Part shown: one piece after another, positions 8,401 to 16,081 of the stretch | Position numbering within the stretch: the first letter of the stretch is position 1 | Layout: the number at the start of each line of letters is the position of its first letter | NCBI GenBank assembly: GCA_030849065.1 | Contig: JASAON010001386.1 | Coordinates: forward strand, 1 to 19,405 | Source: Jaenimonas drosophilae | Taxonomy: Eukaryota > Euglenozoa > Kinetoplastea > Trypanosomatida > Trypanosomatidae | Direction of reading: 5' to 3' | Length of the DNA stretch: 19,405 nucleotides | The notes under the pieces: model-generated | Told to the model about the DNA's origin: nothing | Seen by the model: the letters and a program-made list of their open reading frames with translations, nothing else | The model's database searches: none | Position numbers and translations under genes: made by a program

Positions 8401-10354
8401 TTCCATGGCCTGCCAGCGCTACTTCATTGATGCCCCAGACATTGAACCCGTTACGATCATCGTGGACACAACCACCCTGACCTGTGGGCCCTACTACTCC
8501 ATCGCACTGGGCCAGACCTTCTTCTTGTCGAGCGGGCGTAGTGTGCAGGATGATATTGGCTACGTGTATTCCTTGATTGGGGTGAAGGTTGGCCTCACGG
8601 AGGAAACGGCGGTGTTGGTGCAGGACGCGGTGCGAGTACTCCCGCTGGAGGCCCTCTACGTGGGTCGGGCAGAGCACAGTGAGTACACCTTGGTACTCTA
8701 CGAGGCACTTCCAGGAGCTGTGGACCTCCCAGCCTGGCAGCTCTATCAGTCATGCTTCTACCAGGCCTTCTTGTGCATGACGGCCGGCAAATACAGTGAG
8801 GCCTTGGCCCTCTTTGATGAAGCAGCTGCCGTGGAGGGCCTAGAGGCGGAGCTCGTGCCCGAAGGCATGAGAAGTGTGGGCCAACATCAACTTCGTGATG
8901 GCAGAGGTTCCGTTGATACCCTCTCCCGGGACTGGACCTCCTCTCAGCTCGACCGACTGACGGCCGTCTGCGCACACCACATCATTATGCGCGACACGGA
9001 GCGCTACATTCGTCGGCCCTTGTCAGAAGACTTTTTGCAGCTTTTGCATGTGCCCCTCAACAAGCGCGGTGTGGCAAAGCCCAAGAAGCGTCGCTCGCGT
9101 ATCTCGTCCGACGCTCCACTGGCGGGGGCGGCGGCGTTGCACAACTCCACGGAGCACACCTCATCGAACCACTCCTTTCCCCTGGAGGCGGTTGCTTCGG
9201 GGGATCATGCGTCGATGCTGATGGAGGCAGACCCGCCCCCACACACACCGACGAGGCCCACAGCGATGGAGCGTCCACGTGTGCCTCTCTTCCAGCGATG
9301 CATCGCGCTCGTCCCGGGAACCAATCAGCGCTTCATTTATTCATTTCCAGATTTGGTGGATGACCATCATGGCGAGCGTTGGTCGTTGGCTCATCACCCG
9401 GAAGGAACACTGCGGGCCAGGCGTGAGATGCACGTGCGGAGGTTCCGCGGCATGAATCCCAACGGGGTGTTGGCCATCATATACTTCCTCCCCTTCAAGA
9501 CATCATCATCTGAGACGGATTCACAGGTGCTGGATTCCATTCAGCACCTCCCGCTTGGGGTACTGGAGGACCCGCAGAGTGTTCCTCTACGTACCAAGTC
9601 TGCGGAGCAGTCCTCCGCGGCGGCACGACTCTTCCCCAACAACTTTTGTCAGTTGAATTTGGAAAACACCATCGCCATCCACGGCTACAATGAGGAGGTG
9701 GAGGGAGGCATCATCGTTGTGGAGCAGTTCTTTCCAGGTGGCAATCTGCACGAGCTGATGGAACGCTACGCCACCCCGCTCCCCTTGCCAGGCATTCTCA
9801 TTAACTATCCCTTCACGGCCAGCGCACTGCACAATCTTCACAGTCGTGGGCTCGTTCACGGCCACGTCTGCCCACACAACATACTTGTGGGCACCGAGGG
9901 CTACACACGTCTCAAGGGCTTCTTTGCCGATGACGAGCTCGCACGACGTCTGTTGCAGCTTCCCTACACCATGTACGTGAGTCCGGAGGAGGCCGCCGGG
10001 GGTTTGCCCACGGCGGCGAGCGACGTCTTCGCGCTCGGGCTCATCTTGGTGGAGATCCTCCGCCGGCAGCCACCGTGGCGTTGGGCGGATGGGGTAGGGG
10101 AAGATGAGGCCGCGCTGAAGGAGCTTCTGGATGATGCCTCTTCGGAGTACGGCCATCACCGCCTCTGTGCGGCCATTCACCGCAAGAAGGTGGTGCCCGC
10201 GTTGGAGTTTACACGCCAGGTGCCCCCTCCGCTTCTTCGTGCGGTGAAGGGCTCGCTGGAGTACTCCCCCACAGTCCGACTCACGTCAGGGGCTGTGGTG
10301 GAGATGCTACAGCCGCTGCATGAAGAGATGCTAGCAGCTGTTCGGCATTCCTAG
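5465..10354 (+). CDS. Transmembrane sensor with pseudo-cyclase, TPR and pseudokinase domains, copy 1
   Basis: The 1629-residue frame starts at its first ATG and ends in TAG. The frame is open upstream, but only from non-ATG codons. Residues 1-322 are a cytosolic, low-complexity extension with an acidic patch at 220-247 that the other copies lack. Membrane helices lie at about 325-346 and 698-724. The 350 residues between carry several N-x-S/T sequons and look like an extracellular Cache-type sensor. A HAMP-like segment (about 726-775) and a TFVP motif follow. Residues 860-1084 resemble a class III cyclase: Asp948 fits the second metal site, but the first metal Asp is absent, Gln1028 replaces the catalytic Asn and Gly1032 the Arg. 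A TPR-like pair spans about 1095-1127, and a basic KPKKRR stretch lies near 1205. From 1292 a kinase-like domain has Ile1339 for the beta3 Lys, His-Gly-His (1465-1467) for HRD and Gly-Phe-Phe (1485-1487) for DFG. Catalysis by either domain looks unlikely, and a scaffold or allosteric signalling role is inferred. Confidence 0.93.
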   Translation: MPLNVSTTSAHRGKSSSEPSTCLPASTRRSSPPITNPLTMSDPSSEQSQSMEQNSFGGLVSQGGIMKSGATDERQPQQPHQPRNLKPTFITPHNSFENVLAAEAHALASTTRANSEAGSRSTAAGVDGGFVGGVARGSVSGPARRRPDGLIGVKFLDFGHDSWSAAAQECGAGSPLPSPPASSAATAAMPRQQPRPASISVGDPSSSVEMHERQSSRTMFDDDEDEDFLFSPCTSMDEEEEEAGAMEEATRSIYTMRASARDLGPREGSISKTTAAAAAATGGPPSEGGGNECDSCQLPLQKPRRERRRRSCWKRFQRRVFGLSTCVALPFIMILIITGAIISQSTFVIPSVAIRNTWEDVQIVDTSVLNTKLFQQSQRMFSLGTMVAALYSNSSMWVGNESTMSLMCSMLYHVDPHTQIRGVQLISQSYDNVALCTHGDASASSMQRMAGGYSNDHDHIITGTYVIDPSDFTIAEPPVLVDSAGDLNVTAYLASKNYDSTPLFKAFEEQVEGKLAEIPRSLYWRQSDRVLHSIVLLYPMAVYDSSQTGRDELPIGRAFTDTRIEAQNLFSELNDASVAQTRIMVLSLDTVDSGDPVIIANDWGQPVTNDTTSWSTWFGYNNHTVLHTSGVHDHLMRVAMTHLHWSRLSIEGYTTTKYFLYNGAPALVTMWRATTDYGLSVGMVLVNAQCYVSGSYWYWHIAFSLGLLVVVILLVVGFWCLVEQCASKPLRRLTYRFVRSAQGHQFVSLKRTDRLHLAEVHRLFIMYNRMVPQLRAADTFVPAAMRQILRPLADSEDEGERAGDSTVNNTTGGYYSSYAGNGPENSADNSTQAIPIFPFPYDSLPCSPSPTGASYSVLEDRVVSVVTMVQAAGGHHPRTTTPLLFGTPEVEQSGGGNVRAKLQAIHFARARRNSGIAAMSDATMGPHIKFLMNLATSLRGVIHHMSPDITVVHFGSLRRGKCAQTHADIRRAANLAVQFSMACQRYFIDAPDIEPVTIIVDTTTLTCGPYYSIALGQTFFLSSGRSVQDDIGYVYSLIGVKVGLTEETAVLVQDAVRVLPLEALYVGRAEHSEYTLVLYEALPGAVDLPAWQLYQSCFYQAFLCMTAGKYSEALALFDEAAAVEGLEAELVPEGMRSVGQHQLRDGRGSVDTLSRDWTSSQLDRLTAVCAHHIIMRDTERYIRRPLSEDFLQLLHVPLNKRGVAKPKKRRSRISSDAPLAGAAALHNSTEHTSSNHSFPLEAVASGDHASMLMEADPPPHTPTRPTAMERPRVPLFQRCIALVPGTNQRFIYSFPDLVDDHHGERWSLAHHPEGTLRARREMHVRRFRGMNPNGVLAIIYFLPFKTSSSETDSQVLDSIQHLPLGVLEDPQSVPLRTKSAEQSSAAARLFPNNFCQLNLENTIAIHGYNEEVEGGIIVVEQFFPGGNLHELMERYATPLPLPGILINYPFTASALHNLHSRGLVHGHVCPHNILVGTEGYTRLKGFFADDELARRLLQLPYTMYVSPEEAAGGLPTAASDVFALGLILVEILRRQPPWRWADGVGEDEAALKELLDDASSEYGHHRLCAAIHRKKVVPALEFTRQVPPPLLRAVKGSLEYSPTVRLTSGAVVEMLQPLHEEMLAAVRHS
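8576..8715 (+). repeat. Conserved DNA module, copy 1
   Basis: This 140-base stretch at the end of the cyclase-like domain differs by eye at only three positions from 18383-18522 in the third receptor gene. The bases just upstream are clearly diverged. Confidence 0.85.
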
Positions 10355-10379
10355 TCAGGCACACCCCACGTAATACACC

Positions 10380-10401
10380 GTGTGTGTGTGTGTATGTGTG
10401 T
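10380..10401 (+). repeat. (GT)n dinucleotide repeat, imperfect
   Basis: About eleven GT units with one interruption lie 25 bases after the stop of the first receptor gene. It is the complement type of the CA tracts found after two other stop codons. Confidence 0.92.
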
Positions 10402-10812
10402 ACGATGGGAAGTCTGCCGTGTTTCTGTGGTGGGAAGAGAGGGGGAGGGGAGAGTGTGGGGAGATGAACCAGTTTCCCCCCTCCCCCTCCTCTCTCGCCA
10501 CTGCACCCACAAATGTAGTTTTGCGCTTGGTTGGGTTGAGGTTGGTCGTGTGTTGCACGACGCGGTACTACAAGTCCAGTTCTTACTCATGTCAGATCAT
10601 ACCCCACATTTTTCATCCTGTGTGTGTGTCTGTGTGCCCATATCCCTCTCTTTTCTTCACTTCTTCTCTATTCCCTTGTGCAGGTGACTACTCATAAGCA
10701 ACTCCGTCCGCGTCGTCGGGGTGCGGCTGATTGTCATCCACCCCCCGACTAGCTGTTCCTCCTCGCACAACACAGGACGACGTTGCGTAGATCATTGTCA
10801 TTCTCGTTGAGC

Positions 10813-10852
10813 CTGTTTTTCTTTGATTTTTTTTTCGTTCGTTGACGTGTAG
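10813..10852 (+). promoter_or_regulatory. Candidate trans-splice acceptor for receptor copy 2
   Basis: A strong T-rich tract (about 10815-10840) is followed by GTAG with the AG at 10851-10852, 263 bases before the ATG. An alternative AG at 11103-11104 follows the TTG tract much nearer to the start. Which is used cannot be decided from sequence. Confidence 0.45.
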
Positions 10853-11060
10853 CACAGTAAATTCGGTGTGCTCCTCACCATCAACATCCACCAAACGAAT
10901 ACCACCAACAACAGCATCGTCAAACACCTCCTCTTCCTCCTCCTCCACTCACGTCAACCTGGCATCACTCCGGCAACGCTCCTGTGCGGTCGGCTAAGGC
11001 TATCTCGGTAGGTTGACGTGACGAGTGTGAGCGCGTGTTTTTTCATTTCATTTTGTGTGG

Positions 11061-11088
11061 TTGTTGTTGTTGTTGTGGTTGTTGTTGT
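11061..11088 (+). repeat. (TTG)n repeat upstream of receptor copy 2
   Basis: Five perfect TTG units continue as an imperfect TTG-rich stretch. It lies 27 bases before the ATG, in the same relative setting as TTG tracts ahead of the other two receptor genes. Confidence 0.9.
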
Positions 11089-11094
11089 ACGTGT

Positions 11095-11109
11095 ATGTGG
11101 GTAGGGTAA
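11095..11109 (+). other. Possible four-codon upstream ORF
   Basis: ATG at 11095 is followed by three codons and TAA, ending six bases before the main ATG at 11116. It would be in the mRNA only if splicing uses the AG at 10851-10852; the AG at 11103-11104 would remove its start. Regulatory relevance is speculative. Confidence 0.3.
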
Positions 11110-11115
11110 GCAGCC

Positions 11116-14100
11116 ATGTCCAAAGCTCAGCCACCCTTGTTCCCTGGCCTCCCCCGGCCATCCAACTCTCTCTGCGCGGAGAGCAGCTTCACCCCGGAGG
11201 GGGAAGTGCAGAACTCCGCCGTGATTGGTGTAGAGTCCGGCAGGTATGACAACAGCCTCATCTATCGCAGTAGTGGCAGTACCGCCGGCAGTACGCCGTC
11301 GTGCTGGAGGCGGGGAAAACAACGTCTTCTTGGCATCAGCTCCTGCATGGCCCTCCCCTTTCTTGTTATAATGATCATCGAAGCACTTGTCATTAGCAAG
11401 TGCACCACCTCCCTCACCACTGCTGCGGTGATGAGTACATGGAAAGCTGCGCAGACCTCCACGATTCAGTTTATCAATGGCATGGTTGCCATTGAGTCGG
11501 AGCGCATGTACAACATGGGCGTCACGATTGGCGCACTCTACAGCAATCAAACCATGACCTTTGGGGATGCCACACTCATGCAAGTCATGTGTGCCCTGCT
11601 CGCCAACTACGACGTCAACGTCCTCTACCGTGCCGCCGTCATCGTCTCCACCGAGAGCAACGAAATTGCCATTGGCACCCATGGAGACGTCAAGTCCGTC
11701 AGCGTATCGCAGTTGGCGGGAGGCTTCAGCGTGGACCACACCATCGACGCCCTCTACCTAGTTGATCCCTCACAGGCGTACAACTTTGTGAAGCCACCCG
11801 TCATTTATGAAACAACCATGCAGCCCAACGTCACCGTGACCATCAGCAATCGCACCCTGGGCAATCCACTCTTCACCGCCTTTCAGGAGTATCTCGACGG
11901 CAACATACCCGAGGTACCACGCCGACTGTACTGGTCACCCATGCCGGAGCTGCTCAACCTCATCCTCTTCACCTACCCTATCATTATGCACGAGACCTCC
12001 GACGACGAGTACGAGCGTAATGGTCAGGGCTTCGTGGATATACGGATGGAGGCGGCCAATCTGTGCTCGCTGATGCGAATGCACATGAGCAGTGGCGCAA
12101 GGCTCATGGCACTCATGACTCAGTCCGTCGAGCAAGAGCGCCCCATCATACTCTCCAACAGCTGGGAGCAGCCCGTGGTGAATGATACTGGGGTGTGGTC
12201 CATCAACTTTGGCTACCGCCCAGTGAGCTACCTCCACGTGGATGAGATACACGACGATCTCATGCACAGCGCCTTACGCCACATTTCACTCCCGGACCTC
12301 GCACAGGAAAATTTTTCAACGATGGTTGAGTTTGCGTGGAGTGGTGGCCCCGCACTGGTCTCTGCATGGCAATACATCACCCCCTTTGGCATGCAGGCTT
12401 CCATGGTACTCGTCCACCCACTAAAAATCATCTCACCCTCGACCATCTTGCGGTTGGCCCTGAGCACTCTCATCGCGGCCCTCGTCGGGGCCCTTGTGTG
12501 CAGCGTGGCTTTTTGGACCTTCATGGAGTGGGGCATCTCCCGCCGCCTGCGTGACATCGCCGCCTCCATGGCTCTCTGTGCTGACACCCATGGTGGGGAG
12601 ATGGACCTCCCGCTGCGCACCCAGCGCACCTGTCTTGGCCTGCGGGAGGTGGAGAAGCTGGCGGCGGTGCAGGTGGAGGCGATGGCGCGCCTCGTCAACG
12701 CACGCAAGTACCTGCCAGCCCACGTTGCGTGCTACTCACCCAATGCACAGACGGGGCCCTTTCGGTCAGATTCGGAGTCTCGTTCATCTCCATGTTCGCA
12801 ACTACGACTGGCTGATGACTCCACGGTGGGCCCCGCGGCACTGGATATGCTCGCCAAATCACTTCGGCCCGCACTCTTGTCGGTGGTTTATGTTCGCTTC
12901 GATCAGCTGCTGGAATCGAGCATCGCCCACAACCGTCATGCGCACATCACTCCGCTTCACCGGATGGGACTGCAGTCCTCCTCCCACCTCAAGCTGCGAC
13001 GTATTCACGCGTCCATTGATCAGCCACGCCATGACTGGATTCCATCCCCCTCCGTGGTTGAGCGCTTCCTACGCCTCACCATGGAGTACGCCAGCAAGCA
13101 CCACGGCGTCATTCATCAGCTCAGCCCCGACTGCTGTGTGGTCATTTTTGCTGAGGATGACGCTGTGGCACACCATGTGGAAGGCCGACGTGCTGCAATG
13201 GCTGCCGTTCGCTTTGCCTTGGCCCTTCAAGGTCAGTTGCTGCAGCCACGCTCAGAGATACCTCCCGTGAGTATTCTTGTGGATACCAACCGCTTCGACT
13301 GTAGCTCTCACTACTCGGAAGTGTTGGACCGCAAGTTCTTCGTGGCCAGCGGACGTGACGTCAACGATGATGTTGGCTACGTACTGCCACTGATTGGCGT
13401 GAAGGTTGGCCTCACGGAGGAAACGGCGGTGTTGGTGCAGCACGCTGTGCGAGTACTCCCGCTGGAGGCCCTCTACGTGGGTCGGCCAGAACACAGTGAG
13501 TACACCTTGGTACTCTACGAGGCACTTCCAGGGCCGACCAATCAGACATCCTGGCAGCACTTTCAGTCGTGCTTCTATCAGGCCTTCTTGTGCATGACGG
13601 CCGGCAAGTACAGTGAGGCCTTGGCCCTCTTTGATGAAGCGGCTGCCGTGGAGGGCCTGGAGGCGGAGCTTCTTCCTGCCTCGCTGCGGTCTGAAGGCCA
13701 ACAGCTTCGCTTCACTTGTGTGGGCGATACCCTCTCCGAGGCATGGACCTGCATGCAGCTGGACCGACTGACCTCCGTCTGCGCACAGCACGTCATTATG
13801 CGTGATGGGGAACGTTATGTTCGTCATCCCCTCTCCGAAGACTTTTTGCAGCTTCTACATCGCCACCCGGCGGCTGCTACCCGCTCCGAGGCTGCCTCGG
13901 TGACGAGTGTCACCTCTGTGGGCGGCACGCGTCCACCGGTGGAGGTGATTGATGAGGTGGCGATTCGGCAATCACGTCTCACCTTGTTGAGGGCGGAACG
14001 AGACCCCCTCTACGACCGATACATTGCCGAGGTGCCAGGCACCAAGCTGCGCTACACACACTCCTGCCCCGACTTCCTCATTGACAACCACGGCAACCGT

Positions 14101-15036
14101 TGGACCCTCTCGAAGGAACCCTTGAAGAAGGTTAATGAGCCCATGGTGAACCGCAAGTACCTTGGCATGAGCCACACCGGTGCTGTGGCGGTGCTCTACA
14201 TCATTCCCTACCGCGTCGAGAAGAGCACCTCCCCCTTGTTGGCAGACCTTCCTCTCGGCCGGCTGGAGAGCCCACTGGTGCCGATGCGCCAAAAGACGGA
14301 GGAGCAACTGCGGGCGGCGGAGTTGGTGCTAACGGCACCATGCATCTCCGTCGAAGGCTTCGTCTTCACGGTTGGCATTCTTGGCTACACCAACGCCGTG
14401 GAAGGGGGCATCGTTGTGGTGGAGGAGTACTGCCCAGGTGGCAACATTCCAGAGATGCTGGACCGCTTTCACCGTGACATTCCCCCACGCGCCATTGAGG
14501 GCAACTTCCCGGTTGGTCTGAAGGGTCTTGCTCTTCTGCACAGTAGGGGCCTCATTCATGGTCACATTCGCCCTGAGGAGCTCAGCGTTGGTATCTCAGG
14601 TATTGGCCGGCTCAAGGGCGTCTTCGCCGACTACAACATGGCCAACCGTTTGCTGATGCTGCCCTTGTCGTGCTATGTGAGCCCGGAGGTGGCGGCAGGG
14701 GCACTCCCCACGGCGAAGAGCGATGTCTTTGGCCTCGCACTGACGGTGGTGGCCGCCATGACGGCCAAGGCGCCGTGGAGGTGGGCAGCCAATCAGCACC
14801 GGGCTACAGAGGCACAGCTTCAGGAGCTTCTTGCCGGGGCTCGCACCGTCACCGGCCACCGCCACTTCTGCGCGGAGCTCTGTGCGGGCCACCTGCAGAT
14901 TGCCCCCCTTATTCCACGGAGTGGAGGTGAGCTCAAGGCTGAGATGCATACGGTGCTGCTCCAGTGCCTTAACTTCGACCCCCAACAGCGACCCACAGCG
15001 GCAGAGGCCCTCGCCATGCTCGCCCCATCTTCGTGA
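11116..15036 (+). CDS. Transmembrane sensor with pseudo-cyclase, TPR and pseudokinase domains, copy 2
   Basis: The frame of 1306 residues starts at an ATG preceded by CAGCC and ends in TGA. The cytosolic N-terminus is short (about 73 residues), followed by membrane helices at about 76-97 and 446-471. The sensor region between them has sequons such as NQT, NVT, NRT and NDT and is closest to copy 3. A weak HAMP-like stretch (472-530) and a YLP motif at 532 lead to the cyclase-like domain (about 588-806). There Asp672 and Asn750 are kept, but the first metal Asp is missing from the VVYVR strand and Gly754 replaces the Arg. The TPR-like pair is at 819-850. The kinase-like domain (about 980 to the end) has Leu1027 for the beta3 Lys, His-Gly-His (1148-1150) for HRD, Glu1155 for the loop Asn and a Gly (1168) for the DFG Asp. 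The APE-like Ser-Pro-Glu and the Ser-Asp-Val-Phe of helix F are kept, so the fold is probably intact. The ligand is unknown. Confidence 0.95.
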   Translation: MSKAQPPLFPGLPRPSNSLCAESSFTPEGEVQNSAVIGVESGRYDNSLIYRSSGSTAGSTPSCWRRGKQRLLGISSCMALPFLVIMIIEALVISKCTTSLTTAAVMSTWKAAQTSTIQFINGMVAIESERMYNMGVTIGALYSNQTMTFGDATLMQVMCALLANYDVNVLYRAAVIVSTESNEIAIGTHGDVKSVSVSQLAGGFSVDHTIDALYLVDPSQAYNFVKPPVIYETTMQPNVTVTISNRTLGNPLFTAFQEYLDGNIPEVPRRLYWSPMPELLNLILFTYPIIMHETSDDEYERNGQGFVDIRMEAANLCSLMRMHMSSGARLMALMTQSVEQERPIILSNSWEQPVVNDTGVWSINFGYRPVSYLHVDEIHDDLMHSALRHISLPDLAQENFSTMVEFAWSGGPALVSAWQYITPFGMQASMVLVHPLKIISPSTILRLALSTLIAALVGALVCSVAFWTFMEWGISRRLRDIAASMALCADTHGGEMDLPLRTQRTCLGLREVEKLAAVQVEAMARLVNARKYLPAHVACYSPNAQTGPFRSDSESRSSPCSQLRLADDSTVGPAALDMLAKSLRPALLSVVYVRFDQLLESSIAHNRHAHITPLHRMGLQSSSHLKLRRIHASIDQPRHDWIPSPSVVERFLRLTMEYASKHHGVIHQLSPDCCVVIFAEDDAVAHHVEGRRAAMAAVRFALALQGQLLQPRSEIPPVSILVDTNRFDCSSHYSEVLDRKFFVASGRDVNDDVGYVLPLIGVKVGLTEETAVLVQHAVRVLPLEALYVGRPEHSEYTLVLYEALPGPTNQTSWQHFQSCFYQAFLCMTAGKYSEALALFDEAAAVEGLEAELLPASLRSEGQQLRFTCVGDTLSEAWTCMQLDRLTSVCAQHVIMRDGERYVRHPLSEDFLQLLHRHPAAATRSEAASVTSVTSVGGTRPPVEVIDEVAIRQSRLTLLRAERDPLYDRYIAEVPGTKLRYTHSCPDFLIDNHGNRWTLSKEPLKKVNEPMVNRKYLGMSHTGAVAVLYIIPYRVEKSTSPLLADLPLGRLESPLVPMRQKTEEQLRAAELVLTAPCISVEGFVFTVGILGYTNAVEGGIVVVEEYCPGGNIPEMLDRFHRDIPPRAIEGNFPVGLKGLALLHSRGLIHGHIRPEELSVGISGIGRLKGVFADYNMANRLLMLPLSCYVSPEVAAGALPTAKSDVFGLALTVVAAMTAKAPWRWAANQHRATEAQLQELLAGARTVTGHRHFCAELCAGHLQIAPLIPRSGGELKAEMHTVLLQCLNFDPQQRPTAAEALAMLAPSS
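13297..13533 (+). repeat. Conserved DNA module, copy 2
   Basis: These 237 bases differ by eye from 18287-18523 at only four positions, although the flanking coding sequence of the two paralogues is much more diverged. They encode the last third of the cyclase-like domain. Confidence 0.88.
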
Positions 15037-15071
15037 AGTCGCACTTGCCCTCTCGCATTCACCACACTCAG

Positions 15072-15099
<28 letters not shown>
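15072..15099 (+). repeat. (AC)14 dinucleotide repeat
   Basis: A perfect 28-base AC tract begins 35 bases after the TGA of receptor copy 2, probably in its 3' UTR. Confidence 0.96.
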
Positions 15100-15102
<3 letters not shown>

Positions 15103-15265
15103 TTCTCTCCCAGTATATCTCCTTATGTTTGATCCAGTGTTGATGCACCCATGATGACTCCCACCGCTTTTTCCCCTGGCTACTTACTGCAGTTACAGTC
15201 ATCATCACGTCCACTCACTGGGCACTTGATTCACCTTTCTTTTTTTCTGTTATCGTTGGTGTTGT

Positions 15266-15307
15266 GTTTGTTTGCTGTTGTTGTTGCCGTTGTTGTTGAT
15301 GTTGTTG
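15266..15307 (+). repeat. TTG-rich tract
   Basis: An imperfect run of TTG units follows T-rich sequence in the spacer before receptor copy 3. Confidence 0.85.
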
Positions 15308-15400
15308 CACATTCATCTTTGGATGGGGATCTCTCTCTTTCTCTCTCTTCGGTCATGTTTCATACGAACGAACGAACGTTTGTGGTGGATGGCCAGTAAA

Positions 15401-15434
15401 GTTGTTGTTGGTGTCGTTGTTGTTGTTGTTTTTG
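15401..15434 (+). repeat. TTG-rich tract followed by AG
   Basis: Two TTG blocks and a T5 run end shortly before a CGCAG at about 15440-15444, which could be a splice acceptor. It is over 600 bases from the copy 3 start, with ATGs in between, so it is a poor candidate for that gene's main acceptor. Confidence 0.8.
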
Positions 15435-15797
15435 TATGTCGCAGCCATGATCGCTGCCCAGACCTCCCCCCCCTCCCCCTCCCTCATCTCCTACCTTTAC
15501 CCATCAAGCCACTTCACCCTACACTCGTGCAGTACACATCAACTCCCCATCCCCATGGTGATCCCCCACCATGGCTTGCGTGCGTCACACTCGTGTCTTC
15601 TTTCTTCTGTTACCAACATCATCCGGTTGAGCAGCTCGAGTGAGAGAATGGAGCCATACATACATCCCTCTCCAGTTGCACGCTGCTCACCCTTATCTGT
15701 CTTATCTCTACGCGTGTTTGTGATCCATCTCAAAGAAAATCCTTGTTCCTGCAATGTTATGCCACGTCATGCCGAAGAGGGGCCATCCCAACACATA

Positions 15798-15858
15798 CAT
15801 AAACCTGTGTCTGTGCTTCTCCCCTTCTCTATTCATCTCATGTGTTCTTGTCATGAAG
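15798..15858 (+). promoter_or_regulatory. Candidate trans-splice acceptor region for receptor copy 3
   Basis: A pyrimidine-rich segment (about 15815-15840) is followed by an AG at 15857-15858. No ATG occurs between that AG and 16082, which makes 16082 the first AUG on such a transcript. A later AG cluster at 15993-15999 is an alternative. Confidence 0.35.
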
Positions 15859-16081
15859 TGTGGCAACCTGTGTCAGGGCAAAGAAAGGCAAGAGGTGTAC
15901 GGGCAAATTCTCCATACAACGCTCATCACCCCCTCCAGCCAGTCGTCTACCCACTCCTACTCGCGTGAGTGAGGGCCGCCCTTGGCAAATCTGCAGCAGA
16001 ACCTGCGAGCACCCTTCACTCCTCCTGATATCGTACATCTGTCCAAGACACAACTCTTGCTCTCATCCTATTCATTTACTC

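Larger units (their letters stand above)
10355..11115. other. Intergenic spacer between receptor copies 1 and 2
   Basis: The spacer is 761 bases. It contains a GT-rich tract at 10380-10401, a G-rich then C-rich segment at about 10436-10495, a further GT stretch near 10620, a T-rich run with AG at 10813-10852, a CTC-rich stretch at about 10926-10950 and an imperfect (TTG)n tract at 11061-11088. I see no gene. Frames overlapping it on the minus strand are antisense shadows. Confidence 0.75.
15037..16081. other. Intergenic spacer between receptor copies 2 and 3
   Basis: About 1 kb holds an (AC)14 tract right after the stop of copy 2, a TTG-rich stretch at 15266-15307, a short ACGA repeat at 15364-15378, a second TTG tract at 15401-15434 and a C/T-rich segment at about 15798-15840. 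A frame of 188 codons at 15402-15968 starts on TTG, is repeat-derived at its start, matches nothing I know and is not called. Confidence 0.7.

Noticed and set aside
8054..8677. Minus-strand open frames over the conserved module, repeated at 13252-13827 and 18209-18817
   Set aside because: They recur in all three copies only because the sense DNA is conserved there; they are antisense shadows.
10954..11739. Minus-strand open frame of 261 codons
   Set aside because: It lies antisense to the copy 2 N-terminus and its 5' flank, contains a Thr run from the TTG tract, and opposes the uniform + orientation of the region.
15402..15968. Plus-strand open frame of 188 codons in the last spacer
   Set aside because: It starts on TTG, its first residues come from a TTG repeat, and its composition is that of untranslated C/T-rich sequence with no recognisable domain.
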